Shown here: piece after piece, positions 32,831 through 41,080 of the stretch
Layout: each line of letters opens with the position of its first letter
Position numbering within the stretch: the first letter of the stretch is position 1
NCBI RefSeq assembly: GCF_000308575.1
Contig: NZ_BAFZ01000116.1
Coordinates: 57,981 to 121,980 of the forward strand
DNA length: 64,000 nt
DNA from: Nocardia exalbida NBRC 100660
GTDB lineage: Bacteria > Actinomycetota > Actinomycetes > Mycobacteriales > Mycobacteriaceae
Reading direction: 5' to 3'
Position numbers and translations under genes: made by a program
Notes under the pieces: model-generated
Database searches by the model: none
Told to the model about the DNA's origin: nothing
Seen by the model: the letters and a program-made list of their open reading frames with translations, nothing else

Positions 32831-33520
32831 TCACGCCTCCAGTTTGTAGCCGAGGCCGCGCACGGTGACCAGGTGTTCCGGCTTGGCCGGGTCCGCCTCG
32901 ATCTTCGAGCGCAGTCGCTTGACGTGCACGTCCAAAGTCTTGGTGTCACCGACGTAGTCGGCGCCCCACACGCGGTCGATCAACTGACCGCGGGTGAGCA
33001 CCCGCCCGGAATTGCGCAGCAGGTATTCGAGCAGATCGAACTCCTTGAGCGGCAACGTGACCGGCTTGCCGTTCACCATCACGGTGTGCCGGTCCACGTC
33101 CATCCGGACCGGACCGGCTTCCAGCACGCCGCTCTCGCTGGTGCCGTCCAGTTCGTCGCCCGCGCCGCGGCGCAGCACGGCGCGGATGCGCGCGATGAGT
33201 TCGCGTGCGGAATACGGCTTGGTGACGTAGTCGTCGGCGCCCAGCTCCAGGCCGACCACCTTGTCGATCTCGCTGTCGCGCGCGGTGACCATGATCACCG
33301 GGACACCGCTGCGGGTGCGCAACTGCTTGCACACGTCGGTGCCGCTCATGCCCGGCAGCATGAGGTCGAGCAGGACGATGTCCGCACCGGACCGGTCGAA
33401 CTCGGCGAGCGCGGACGGCCCGTCACCGACCACGGTGACCTCGAAACCCTCCTTGCGCAGCAGGAACGCGAGCGGATCGGCCAGCGACTCCTCATCCTCG
33501 ACGATCAGAACACTCGTCAT
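32831..33520 (-). CDS. regX3: Response regulator RegX3
   Basis: The 229-aa OmpR-family regulator has a receiver domain with phospho-acceptor Asp52 (IVLLDLMLPG) and Lys in YVTKPYSAREL, and a C-terminal winged helix (LTRGQLIDRVWGADY, TLDVHVKRLRSKIE, VRGLGYKLEA). With SenX3 it controls phosphate-starvation genes. Its ATG overlaps the senX3 TGA (ATGA), the usual arrangement of the pair. Confidence 0.95.
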   Translation of the reverse strand: MTSVLIVEDEESLADPLAFLLRKEGFEVTVVGDGPSALAEFDRSGADIVLLDLMLPGMSGTDVCKQLRTRSGVPVIMVTARDSEIDKVVGLELGADDYVTKPYSARELIARIRAVLRRGAGDELDGTSESGVLEAGPVRMDVDRHTVMVNGKPVTLPLKEFDLLEYLLRNSGRVLTRGQLIDRVWGADYVGDTKTLDVHVKRLRSKIEADPAKPEHLVTVRGLGYKLEA

Positions 33521-34752
33521 CTGCGTGCCTCCACACCATTCGGTCGGCCCGGTCCGGTAGGACGCGGGCTTGTTTCTATCGTGCTCACCACGGCGCCGTC
33601 GTGATCGTCGTCGGCGCCTGATTCGTGGTGGGCGGGTATGCGCAAGGTGAACGTCGATCCGGTGCCCAACTTGCTCCACAGGGTGATTTCCCCGTTGTGG
33701 TTGGCGGCCACGTGTTTGACGATAGCCAGGCCCAGTCCGGTGCCGCCCGTCTGACGCGAACGCGCCTTGTCGGACCGGAAGAATCGCTCGAACACCCGCT
33801 CCTGGTCCTCCTTGGCGATGCCGATGCCGCGGTCGGTGACCGCCATCGCCACGTGATCGCCGCGCAGCGAGCGGCTCACCGACACGTGCGAACCGGCCGG
33901 TGAGTACGCGATCGCGTTCTCCACCAGGTTGGACAGGGCGGTGACCAGCAGGGTTTCGTCGCCGAGCACCTCGAGCCCGCTCGGGCGGTCGGTGCTGACC
34001 GTGATCCCGGCGGCTTCGGCGGCGGTGCGGGAACGATCGACCGCCTGCGTGACCACGGTGTCCACGTCCACCACCTCGAGTTCGGGCAGTTTCTCCGCGC
34101 CCTGCAGGCGGGAGAGGGCGATCAGCTCGGTCACCATCTTGCCGAGGCGGCGCGATTCGCCGAGCACGCGCTGACCGAAGTGTCGCACGGCGTCGGGGTC
34201 CTCGGCGGATTCCAGGAGAGCCTCGGCAAGCAGGCTCATCGCGCCGACCGGGGTCTTGAGCTCGTGGCTGACGTTTGCGACGAAGTCGCGGCGGGTGGCC
34301 TCCATGCGGGCCTGTTCGGAATCGTCGTCGGCGAACAGCACGGTGAAGGTGGTCTCCTCGCGCGACAGTTGCCTGGCGACGCCGCGTACCGCGATGCGGC
34401 CCCGGCCGGGGACCGGATTCTTCGCGGTGAGGTCGAACTCGGCGGATTCGCCGGTGGCCAGCACCTTCTCCACCGCGGCCCAGGCGCGCTCGTCGAGCAG
34501 GCGATTGCGGACCAGTCCGAGCTCTTCCGCGCGCGGGTTGACCAGCACGACGTCGCGGTATTCATCGACGACCGCGATACCGCTCTCGGAGGCGAGCACG
34601 ATCAGGTCGAGCACCTGGGACATGGTGAGACCGGAATCGGCCTGCCTGCGCGCGGCCTGCCTGGCATTCACATACGGGATCAATAGCCCGCCGACTGCCA
34701 GGCCGACGACAGCCGCCAAGATGGCCAGCAGCACGGCCTGGGGAACACTCAC
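33517..34752 (-). CDS. senX3: Sensor histidine kinase SenX3
   Basis: From GTG 34752 the protein has 411 aa: a transmembrane segment at residues 5-26, a PAS-like domain (about 45-140), the H-box with His163 in VANVSHELKTPVG, and the N (NLVENAIAYS), G1 (DRGIGI) and G2 (GGTGLGL) boxes of the ATPase. The frame is open to 34854 without a better start; a TACGAT hexamer 6 nt before the GTG suggests a near-leaderless mRNA. In mycobacteria the kinase signals inorganic phosphate status. Confidence 0.95.
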   Translation of the reverse strand: MSVPQAVLLAILAAVVGLAVGGLLIPYVNARQAARRQADSGLTMSQVLDLIVLASESGIAVVDEYRDVVLVNPRAEELGLVRNRLLDERAWAAVEKVLATGESAEFDLTAKNPVPGRGRIAVRGVARQLSREETTFTVLFADDDSEQARMEATRRDFVANVSHELKTPVGAMSLLAEALLESAEDPDAVRHFGQRVLGESRRLGKMVTELIALSRLQGAEKLPELEVVDVDTVVTQAVDRSRTAAEAAGITVSTDRPSGLEVLGDETLLVTALSNLVENAIAYSPAGSHVSVSRSLRGDHVAMAVTDRGIGIAKEDQERVFERFFRSDKARSRQTGGTGLGLAIVKHVAANHNGEITLWSKLGTGSTFTLRIPAHHESGADDDHDGAVVSTIETSPRPTGPGRPNGVEARR

Positions 34753-34833
34753 ACTTGAATCGTACGGTCGCCGACCAGTAGGCCACCGCCGGGTACGTGA
34801 AGTTTCGCGCAGGTCACAGGCCCTTCCGGCCCC

Positions 34834-34866
34834 GTTAGCCGCATGTTTACGCACTGTTCGACATGG
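34834..34866. promoter_or_regulatory. Three 11-bp direct repeats upstream of senX3 (PHO-box-like)
   Basis: GTTAGCCGCAT, GTTTACGCACT and GTTCGACATGG stand head to tail with an 11-bp period and a conserved GTT at each start. Actinobacterial PHO boxes for PhoP/RegX3-type regulators consist of such 11-bp direct-repeat units beginning GTTCA. The site ends 82 bp before the senX3 GTG, so autoregulation by RegX3 is the simplest reading. The match to the consensus beyond GTT is imperfect. Confidence 0.45.
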
Positions 34867-34893
34867 GGTACCGGCGACGTATTCACCGGGCGG

Positions 34894-35301
34894 TCAGTCC
34901 GCTTCGTCGTCGGCGTCGGCGAGCGCCTCGTTCACGGCGCGACCGTGCTTGTCCACCCAGTCGCCGAGGGCGTAGATCGGGATCAGCAGGTCCGCGCCCG
35001 CGGCGGTCAGTTCGTATTCGACTCGCGGCGGCGCCTCGGCGTAGCGGTGACGGCGCACCAGCGTCATCCGCTCCATCCGGCGCAGCGTCTGGGTCAGCAT
35101 CTTCTGGCTGATCCCGCCGATGGCCGCGCGCAGCTCGCCGGGCCGCATGGGCCCCTCGCGCAGCATGTACACGATCACCGGCAACCAGGAGTTGCCGAAG
35201 ATGTCCACACCCATCCGCGCGGGGCAATCGGATTCGAAGTCGCCGTACGGCGCGAACTCCACCCGCTCGGCGGTGACCGGTTCGATCGGTGCCGTGCTCA
35301 C
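34894..35301 (-). CDS. HxlR-family winged-helix regulator
   Basis: The 135-aa protein has the HxlR/MarR-like domain: DIFGNSWLPVIVYML, then MRPGELRAAIGGISQKMLTQ and the wing VEYELTAAG. One Cys (SDCPARMG) sits at the conserved N-terminal position where many HxlR proteins sense oxidants or electrophiles. GTG 35301 is the start. It is divergent from an F420-type oxidoreductase gene with 90 bp between them and probably controls it. Confidence 0.88.
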   Translation of the reverse strand: MSTAPIEPVTAERVEFAPYGDFESDCPARMGVDIFGNSWLPVIVYMLREGPMRPGELRAAIGGISQKMLTQTLRRMERMTLVRRHRYAEAPPRVEYELTAAGADLLIPIYALGDWVDKHGRAVNEALADADDEAD

Positions 35302-35391
35302 CGTTCCAGCTTGCCAGCGTCGTCGCGCACCCCGGAGTGCCCATCGGGATTCCTAGCGTGGTGAGCGAACACTGTCGAGTCAGGAGTTGGA

Positions 35392-36051
35392 ATGCGAATC
35401 GGAATCATCGGCGCCGGAGCGATGGCGCGGGCGCTCGGCGGCGGCTGGAGTGCGGCCGGTCACGAGGTGCTCGTCGGCGCCCGGTCCGCCACCGCCGCGG
35501 GAGAACTGGCCGCCACGATCGGCGCGCGGGCCGGAACCATCAGGGAAGCGGCCGGATTCGGCGATGTCGTCGTGCTCGCGTTACCGGTCCAGGCGTTGCC
35601 GGAGGTGCTGCACGCCGTCGGAACCCTGCTGACCGGCCGCACGATCGTCGACTGTACGAACGCTTTCGCACCGGATGCCGCGGCACCCGAGGGAACCACC
35701 GCGTTCGTGCTCACCGAAGACGCTGTCGCGGAGGGGATCGCGGCGCAGGTGCCCGGTGCGCACGTGGTGAAGGCGTTCAACCTCTGTGCCGCCGAGGTGT
35801 GGGAGGCGAAGGAGCGTATCTTCGACGGCCGCCGCCTGGCGATGCCGCTGTGCGGCGACGACGAGGCGGCGGTGCGAGCGGTCGCGGCGCTGGCCGAAGA
35901 CCTCGGGCTGCAACCGATCCCGGCGGGCGGGCTGCACCGGGCCCGCTATCTGGAGGCCGTATCGGTGTTCACCGTCGGTCTCTGGTTCGCCGGACACGAC
36001 GTCCGCGCGATGTTCCCGCCCGTGGACGCCGCGTTCGCCGTCACCGACTGA
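35392..36051 (+). CDS. NADPH/F420-dependent oxidoreductase-like protein
   Basis: The 219-aa single-domain Rossmann protein opens with IGIIGAGAMARALGGGW and contains ARS (2'-phosphate binding Arg), VVLALPVQALPEVL and AFNLCAAEVWE. It fits the F420H2:NADP oxidoreductase / NAD(P)-binding reductase family. CAGGAG lies 6 nt before ATG 35392. The target of the divergent HxlR regulator is probably this gene. Confidence 0.85.
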   Translation: MRIGIIGAGAMARALGGGWSAAGHEVLVGARSATAAGELAATIGARAGTIREAAGFGDVVVLALPVQALPEVLHAVGTLLTGRTIVDCTNAFAPDAAAPEGTTAFVLTEDAVAEGIAAQVPGAHVVKAFNLCAAEVWEAKERIFDGRRLAMPLCGDDEAAVRAVAALAEDLGLQPIPAGGLHRARYLEAVSVFTVGLWFAGHDVRAMFPPVDAAFAVTD

Positions 36052-36062
36052 CCGGCCGGAAG

Positions 36063-37364
36063 TCAAGGCGGATCGACCGACCCGAGGTCGGCGAGCTTGC
36101 GCTCCAGCACCGCCCGCTCGCGCTGGTTGCCGCACAACCCGATGGCGCGCTCCAGTTCGGTGCGCGCCTCCTTCGTGCGTCCCAGCCGGACGAGCAGTTC
36201 CCCGCGAACGCTCGGCAGCAGGTGCCAATGCGACAGCGCCGCGGCGGCGGCGAGTTCGTCCACGATCGGCAGCGCCGCGGCGGGCCCGCGCGCCATCGAG
36301 ACGGCCACCGCCCGGTTGAGGTCGACCACGGGCGAGGGCGCGAGCCTGCCGAGCGCCTCGTAGATGAGCACGATCCGCTCCCAGTTCGTCTCCTCGACCG
36401 ACGGGGCCATGGCATGGCATTCGGCGATCGCCGCCTGCAACCCGTAGACGCCCAGTCCCCGGCCGACCTGCTCGGCGCGGGCCAGGGCGGCTCGGCCCCG
36501 GCGGATGGCGGCGCGGTCCCAGCGGCGGCGGTCCTGGTGCTCGAGGAGCACCGGCTCACCGTCCGGGCCGGTGCGGGCGGGGAATCGCGCCGTGGTCAGT
36601 TCGAGCAGCGCCAGCAGGCCGTGCGTCTCGGGCGCCTCCGGCACCAGCCGGGTCAGCACCCGGGCCAGGCGCAGTGCCCCGCCGGCGAGGTCGAGCCGGA
36701 TCAGGTCCGCGCCGGAGCTGGCCGATGACCCCTCGGTGAAGATCAGGTAGACCACGCTGAGCACCGAGCCGAGGCGCTCGGCGCGCTGCTCGGCCGGTGG
36801 CACCTCGAAAGGCACCCTGGCCGCCGCGAGGGTCTTCTTCGCCCTGGTGATCCGGGCCTGCACGGTGGCGGCCGGAACGAGGAAAGCCTTGGCGATCTCG
36901 TCGCTCGTCAGACCGCCGACCACACGCAGGGTGAGCGCGACCCGCGCCTCCCGGGACAGCACGGGATGGCAGGAGATGAACATCAGCGCGAGCAGGTCGT
37001 CATCGATCCGGTCCGGATCCCACAGCACATCCTCGGCGTCTCGGGCCGGATCGGCCGGCGCTCCTCCCGAGACGGCGCCGCCCTCGCCCAGATCCCGGGC
37101 GAGGGCGGTGTACCGCTCGTCGAGGGCGGAGCGCCGCCGGAACGCGTCGATCGCGCGGCGGCGGCCGACGGTGAGCAACCACCCGGCGGGATTGCGCGGC
37201 ACGCCGTCGCGCGGCCAGGTCACGAGCGCCTCGGCCAGCGCCTCCTGCGCCAGATCCTCGGCCAGCGCGAAGTCGCCGGTATACCGCGCGAGCGCACCGA
37301 CGATCCGGGCCGACTCGATCCGCCAGACCGCGGCGACGGCCTCACGGCCGGTGTGGTCGCCCAT
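36063..37364 (-). CDS. ECF-type RNA polymerase sigma factor, ECF42-like, with TPR/DUF6596 extension
   Basis: The 433-aa protein has sigma region 2 (residues 12-80: DFALAEDLAQEALAEALVTW), region 4 (about 130-185: LTSDEIAKAFLVPAATVQAR) and a long helical C-terminal extension of the DUF6596/TPR type (NRAVAVSMARGPAAALPIVD). This architecture, together with the neighbouring DGPF-domain gene, defines the ECF42 group. The extension is thought to be needed for activity; no anti-sigma factor is encoded here. It is transcribed after the DGPF gene with 15 bp in between. Confidence 0.9.
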   Translation of the reverse strand: MGDHTGREAVAAVWRIESARIVGALARYTGDFALAEDLAQEALAEALVTWPRDGVPRNPAGWLLTVGRRRAIDAFRRRSALDERYTALARDLGEGGAVSGGAPADPARDAEDVLWDPDRIDDDLLALMFISCHPVLSREARVALTLRVVGGLTSDEIAKAFLVPAATVQARITRAKKTLAAARVPFEVPPAEQRAERLGSVLSVVYLIFTEGSSASSGADLIRLDLAGGALRLARVLTRLVPEAPETHGLLALLELTTARFPARTGPDGEPVLLEHQDRRRWDRAAIRRGRAALARAEQVGRGLGVYGLQAAIAECHAMAPSVEETNWERIVLIYEALGRLAPSPVVDLNRAVAVSMARGPAAALPIVDELAAAAALSHWHLLPSVRGELLVRLGRTKEARTELERAIGLCGNQRERAVLERKLADLGSVDPP

Positions 37365-37379
37365 CGCCGCTCGATCCGC

Positions 37380-37799
37380 TCAGAGCTGACCGGTGGCCTC
37401 GCGCCACGCCCGCTCCTTCTGAATCCACACGTTGTCCTGCGGGAACTCGTCGATCGTTGGGACCCGGCGGATCTCGGTCTTGAAGCCGGGACCGGTCATC
37501 GGCATCCGCTTGGCCCATTCGATCGCCTCCTCCTTCGAGGCCACGTTGAGAATGTAGAACCCGCCGAACAGCTCCTTGGTCTCGCCGTACGGGCCGTCGG
37601 TGACGACGGGTGTCTCGGAGGAGTAGTCGACGACCACGCCCTCGGCGGCGTCCTCCAATCCCTCCGCCGCGAGCAGCACGCCCGCCCGGATCAGCTCGTC
37701 GTTGAACTTGCCCATGGTGTCGAGCAGCTGGTCGAAGTCGGTGTTCACCATCCCCGCGTAGGCCTCGTCGGTGGCGCGCATGATCAGCATGTACTTCAT
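37380..37799 (-). CDS. YCII/DGPF-domain protein, ECF42 partner
   Basis: The 139-aa protein is a YciI-like alpha+beta barrel with the DGPF motif in the variant DGPYGETKELFGGFYIL. Genes of this type accompany ECF42 sigma factors and are their usual direct targets. It is the first gene of the sigma operon, and a promoter of the ECF42 type lies upstream. Enzymatic activity is unproven in the family. Confidence 0.9.
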   Translation of the reverse strand: MKYMLIMRATDEAYAGMVNTDFDQLLDTMGKFNDELIRAGVLLAAEGLEDAAEGVVVDYSSETPVVTDGPYGETKELFGGFYILNVASKEEAIEWAKRMPMTGPGFKTEIRRVPTIDEFPQDNVWIQKERAWREATGQL

Positions 37800-37849
37800 G
37801 GTTGTCTCCCTGGCTGTCCGGGTCCCTCTCCGGACCCTCTCACCCCTAG

Positions 37850-37877
37850 GTCGAACGAGGGCCTTCGGAGATCGACA
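37850..37877 (-). promoter_or_regulatory. Candidate ECF42-type promoter of the DGPF-sigma operon
   Basis: On the minus strand TGTCGA (37877-37872) is followed after 18 nt by CGAC (37853-37850). As I recall, ECF42 promoters have TGTCGA at -35 and CGAC/CGTC-like -10 elements. The site ends 50 bp before the DGPF ATG, so the sigma factor would drive its own operon. Confidence 0.5.
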
Positions 37878-37987
37878 GACGCGCCGAGATTTTTTCGATC
37901 CGGTTCGCCGGACCTTCGATCGGAGCGTGTGCCCTCGCCCATACCCCGCGGCGTCGATCATGATGCGCGAAGGGCACACGCCCGGAT

Positions 37988-40045
37988 CTACCAGCCCGGA
38001 TTTCCTCTGACCGGGATGTTGACGAAGCTCGGACGGCCGGGATCCAGCTCCAGATGCTGTGGCCGCAGGCCGGTGTCGATCAGCATCGGCAGGATGGGCA
38101 GGCCCTTGGGGAAGTTGCCCGCGTACACGTCGACGCGCAGGCGGTGGCCCGGCTGCAAGAGCGCCTCGGTGGCGGGCAGCGCGATGTCCAGCGTGGTCGC
38201 CTCGCCGGGGACCGTCGGCCGCCGATTCTCCAGCGAGGTGAACGGCCGCGGATCGGTGTAGTCGCCGTTGGCCGACCTGCTGCTGTTCGCGTCGTCGATC
38301 GCCCGCAGCGAAGCCATCAGCTGGCCCGACGACAGCACGCTGGACTGCCCGTCCGGCGCGACGTCGTTCACGGTGACCACCCAGTAGCCGTCGGCCGCGT
38401 CCTGCACGGTGTTGAGCCGCACCGCGATCCGCCCGGAGATCGAGGTCGGCTCGGCGACCGGTGCACTGGTGAAGGTCAGGCCGTTCAGCTCCTCGACCCT
38501 GGAGTCCTTGGCGCAACCGTCGATCACCGAGAGCACACCGGCGCTGCCTTGCGCGGCGTCGTTGGAGCACAGGCTGGTCAGGCCGGGCGCGACGGTCAGG
38601 CGGGCGGGTTCGCCGCTGTCGTCGGGGCTGAGCGAACCGTCGTGGACACTGTCGGCGGTGCCGCTGGGCGCGGCGGACAGATACATCCTGCGGTGCACCG
38701 CCTGTTGCGCCTCCGCCGCGGGGCTCGGCGCGGCGAACGAGTCGGTGGTGATCCAGCCCCCACCCTGCTGGCGCAGAGTGATCGGGCCGTACCGGTCGAT
38801 GCCGTTGTCGACGTCCTTGAGCCATTTGTCGAACCACGCGCGCTGCAACACGTCCAGCCGCGGCGGCAGGCCCGGCTCGCCGTACTCGTTGCCCGAATTG
38901 AGGTGGTAGGTGTTGCCCATCAGCAATTGCTTCTGGCCCGGCGGCAGCGGAATCTCGTTGTAGATCTTGGATTCCGAGTAGGCGAACAGGTCGTGCCAAC
39001 CGCCGGTGACGAAGGTCGGCGTCCGGATCCCGCTCGGATCACCGAGCCAGTCCTGGCGCGGCCGGGAACCGTCGGTCAGCAGTTCCTTGGCGCGCGGGTC
39101 GAGATCCTCGAGACGCGCGGTGGTGTAGACGTTCAGCAGGACGTCCATGAAGGTCAACGGATCTCGGGCGCGGTCGGCCAGCCAGGTGGTGTCCAGTTGC
39201 CCGTTGAGCACCGATGCCAGATCGGGAATCAGCTTGAGGCCGTTGATCGCGGTCAGCCACAGCGGGATGAAGTTGAAACCGAAGCCGCCACCGGGCGCGA
39301 GCACGTCGTTGACCAGGTCGCTGCCCGGCACGACCGGGAAGATCGCCCGCAAGGCGGGTGGGCGCTGCTCGGCGGCCTGCACCTGGTTGATCCCGGAGTA
39401 GGAGATGCCGTTCATGCCGATCCGGCCGTTGGACCACGGCTGCCGGGACGCCCAGTCGATCACCTCGACCGTGTCCTGCTGCTCGCGGTCGCGCAGCATG
39501 TCCCAGACACCCTGGGAGAAACCGGTGCCGCGCACGTCGACGACCACCTGCGAGTAGCCGCTCTTGATCAGCTGCCGGTCGACGGTGAAGTTGCGCAGTT
39601 CGCCGCCGCCGAACGCCTTGGTGAGATCGGTGACGCCGGACAGCGGGGTGCCGCTCATGTCGATCTGGCGGAACAGCTCGATCAGCGCGTCGGACAGGCC
39701 GGGAATCGACTGCGCGTGATCGGCCAGGTTCGACACCAGCTTGGTGTAGGGCGTGAGGTTGACGATCGTCGGCGTGGGCGTGTCGATGGGCCGGCCGGAG
39801 GCGTCCGCGGGGCGGTAGACGTTGCCCTTCAGGACGGTCCCGTCACTCATCGTGATGGGGACGTCCCATTGGATGTTGATGCCCGGGTACTGCTGGGGGC
39901 CGTCTTGCGTGGCCGCCCAGTCCGCTCCGGCGGCGCCGCCGTCCGGGCCGGTGGGCGGCGCGACGGCATCCGCGCCGCCTGCGAGGAAGGGGACGAGCAT
40001 CGTGACGGCAACTGCCGCCACCGTGGCCCGCAACGCGTACTTCAT
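37988..40045 (-). CDS. Secreted CocE/NonD-type X-Pro dipeptidyl-peptidase hydrolase
   Basis: The 685-aa exported alpha/beta hydrolase has a signal peptide (1-27), then an S15-type catalytic domain with nucleophile Ser in GMNGISYSGINQVQ, oxyanion-side VVVDVRGTGFSQG, and the His region GNTYHLNSGNEYG; a jelly-roll C-terminal domain (from about residue 440, PAEAQQAVHRRMYLSA) follows. Family members cleave Xaa-Pro peptides or esters (cocaine esterase, acylases). Substrate is not predictable. Two inverted repeats overlap its promoter. Confidence 0.9.
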   Translation of the reverse strand: MKYALRATVAAVAVTMLVPFLAGGADAVAPPTGPDGGAAGADWAATQDGPQQYPGINIQWDVPITMSDGTVLKGNVYRPADASGRPIDTPTPTIVNLTPYTKLVSNLADHAQSIPGLSDALIELFRQIDMSGTPLSGVTDLTKAFGGGELRNFTVDRQLIKSGYSQVVVDVRGTGFSQGVWDMLRDREQQDTVEVIDWASRQPWSNGRIGMNGISYSGINQVQAAEQRPPALRAIFPVVPGSDLVNDVLAPGGGFGFNFIPLWLTAINGLKLIPDLASVLNGQLDTTWLADRARDPLTFMDVLLNVYTTARLEDLDPRAKELLTDGSRPRQDWLGDPSGIRTPTFVTGGWHDLFAYSESKIYNEIPLPPGQKQLLMGNTYHLNSGNEYGEPGLPPRLDVLQRAWFDKWLKDVDNGIDRYGPITLRQQGGGWITTDSFAAPSPAAEAQQAVHRRMYLSAAPSGTADSVHDGSLSPDDSGEPARLTVAPGLTSLCSNDAAQGSAGVLSVIDGCAKDSRVEELNGLTFTSAPVAEPTSISGRIAVRLNTVQDAADGYWVVTVNDVAPDGQSSVLSSGQLMASLRAIDDANSSRSANGDYTDPRPFTSLENRRPTVPGEATTLDIALPATEALLQPGHRLRVDVYAGNFPKGLPILPMLIDTGLRPQHLELDPGRPSFVNIPVRGNPGW

Positions 40046-40066
40046 CGGACGTGATCCACCTCTCGG

Positions 40067-40106
40067 CTGGTCGAACGACCAGAGTGTACCGACCTACTTG
40101 CCGGTA
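40067..40106 (-). promoter_or_regulatory. Two inverted repeats over the CocE-like hydrolase promoter
   Basis: CTGGTCG-AA-CGACCAG (40067-40082) and TACCGAC-N6-GCCGGTA (40087-40106, one mismatch) flank TACACT (minus strand, 40088-40083), a plausible -10 box. One site thus lies at the transcription start and the other between -10 and -35, the layout of a TetR-type repressor operator. No TetR gene is adjacent. Confidence 0.5.
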
Positions 40107-40205
40107 AAAACAGTGGGTAACTTAATCGGCCGATGCTGTAGCACCGTTCGATGGCCCCTCTACCGGCGTGTCGCCCGCAACACCCTGAGCCCGCGTCCGA
40201 AACGA

Positions 40206-40241
40206 CAACGCGCTGCCACCCGAAGGGGTGACAGCGCGTTG
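40206..40241 (-). terminator. Hairpin terminator behind gpmA
   Basis: CAACGCGCTG-C-CACCC and GGGTG-A-CAGCGCGTTG pair over 15 bases with a single mismatch and a short GAAG loop, followed on the minus strand by TCGTTTC. It lies 20 bp after the gpmA stop. Confidence 0.75.
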
Positions 40242-40261
40242 CGGAGTTCGCGATGTGCCGG

Positions 40262-40999
40262 CTATTTGCCGCCCTGACCGGCGACGGCCGCGGCGCCCGC
40301 GGCGGCCGCCTCGGGGTCCAGGTACTCGTGCGGGCGCACCGGGCGGAGGTCCTCATCCAGCTCGTAGCGCAGCGGGATCCCGGTGGGGATGTTCAGGCCC
40401 GCGATGTCCTCGTCGGAGATCTGGTCGAGGTGCTTGACCAGGGCGCGCAGCGAGTTGCCGTGCGCGGCGACCAGCACGGTCTTGCCGGAGAGCAGGTCCT
40501 TGGAGATGGTCGACTCCCAGTACGGAACCATCCGGTTGACCACGTCGAGCAGGCACTCGGTCTTCGGGACATCGATTCCCGCGTAGCGCGGATCGCCTTC
40601 CTGGCTGTACTCGTTGGCCGGGTCGATCGGCGGCGGCGGGGTGTCGTAGCTGCGGCGCCACAGCATGAACTGCTCGTCGCCGTACTTCTCCCGGACCTGC
40701 GCCTTGTTCTTGCCCTGCAGCTCACCGTAGTGGCGCTCGTTGAGCCGCCAGTCCCGGATCACCGGGATCCAGTGCCGGTCGGCGGCGTCCAGCGCGATGT
40801 TCGCGGTGGAGATCGCCCGGCGCAGCAGGGATGTGTAGACGACGTCCGGCAGGATGCCGTGCTCGGCCAACAGCTCCCCGGCGCGCTTGCCCTCGGCGAT
40901 GCCCTTGTCGGTCAGATGCACGTCCACCCAGCCGGTGAACAGGTTCAGGGCGTTCCATTCGCTTTCGCCGTGGCGCAGCAGCACGAGGGTGTACGTCAT
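40262..40999 (-). CDS. gpmA: 2,3-bisphosphoglycerate-dependent phosphoglycerate mutase
   Basis: The 245-aa enzyme interconverts 3- and 2-phosphoglycerate. It has the phosphohistidine motif LLRHGESEWN, NERHYGELQGKNK and the second His in AAHGNSLRALVKHL. ATG 40999 has GGGAGG 8 nt upstream. The last 15 residues are Ala/Gly-rich. In mycobacteria gpm1 neighbours senX3; here the sigma factor and hydrolase genes lie in between. Confidence 0.97.
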   Translation of the reverse strand: MTYTLVLLRHGESEWNALNLFTGWVDVHLTDKGIAEGKRAGELLAEHGILPDVVYTSLLRRAISTANIALDAADRHWIPVIRDWRLNERHYGELQGKNKAQVREKYGDEQFMLWRRSYDTPPPPIDPANEYSQEGDPRYAGIDVPKTECLLDVVNRMVPYWESTISKDLLSGKTVLVAAHGNSLRALVKHLDQISDEDIAGLNIPTGIPLRYELDEDLRPVRPHEYLDPEAAAAGAAAVAGQGGK

Positions 41000-41080
41000 G
41001 CCGCCATCCTCCCATGCGCGCCCGGCCGGGTCGCATCGGTTCCCGCCCCGCCGCCACCGCCCGCGCGGCAAAGCACGATG

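Noticed and set aside
38054..40054. 666-codon open frame antisense to the CocE-like hydrolase, and other long antisense frames (e.g. 16168-17616, 18808-20301)
   Set aside because: High GC makes antisense frames of real genes almost stop-free. The translations are rich in Arg, His, Gln and Gly without domains or ribosome sites.
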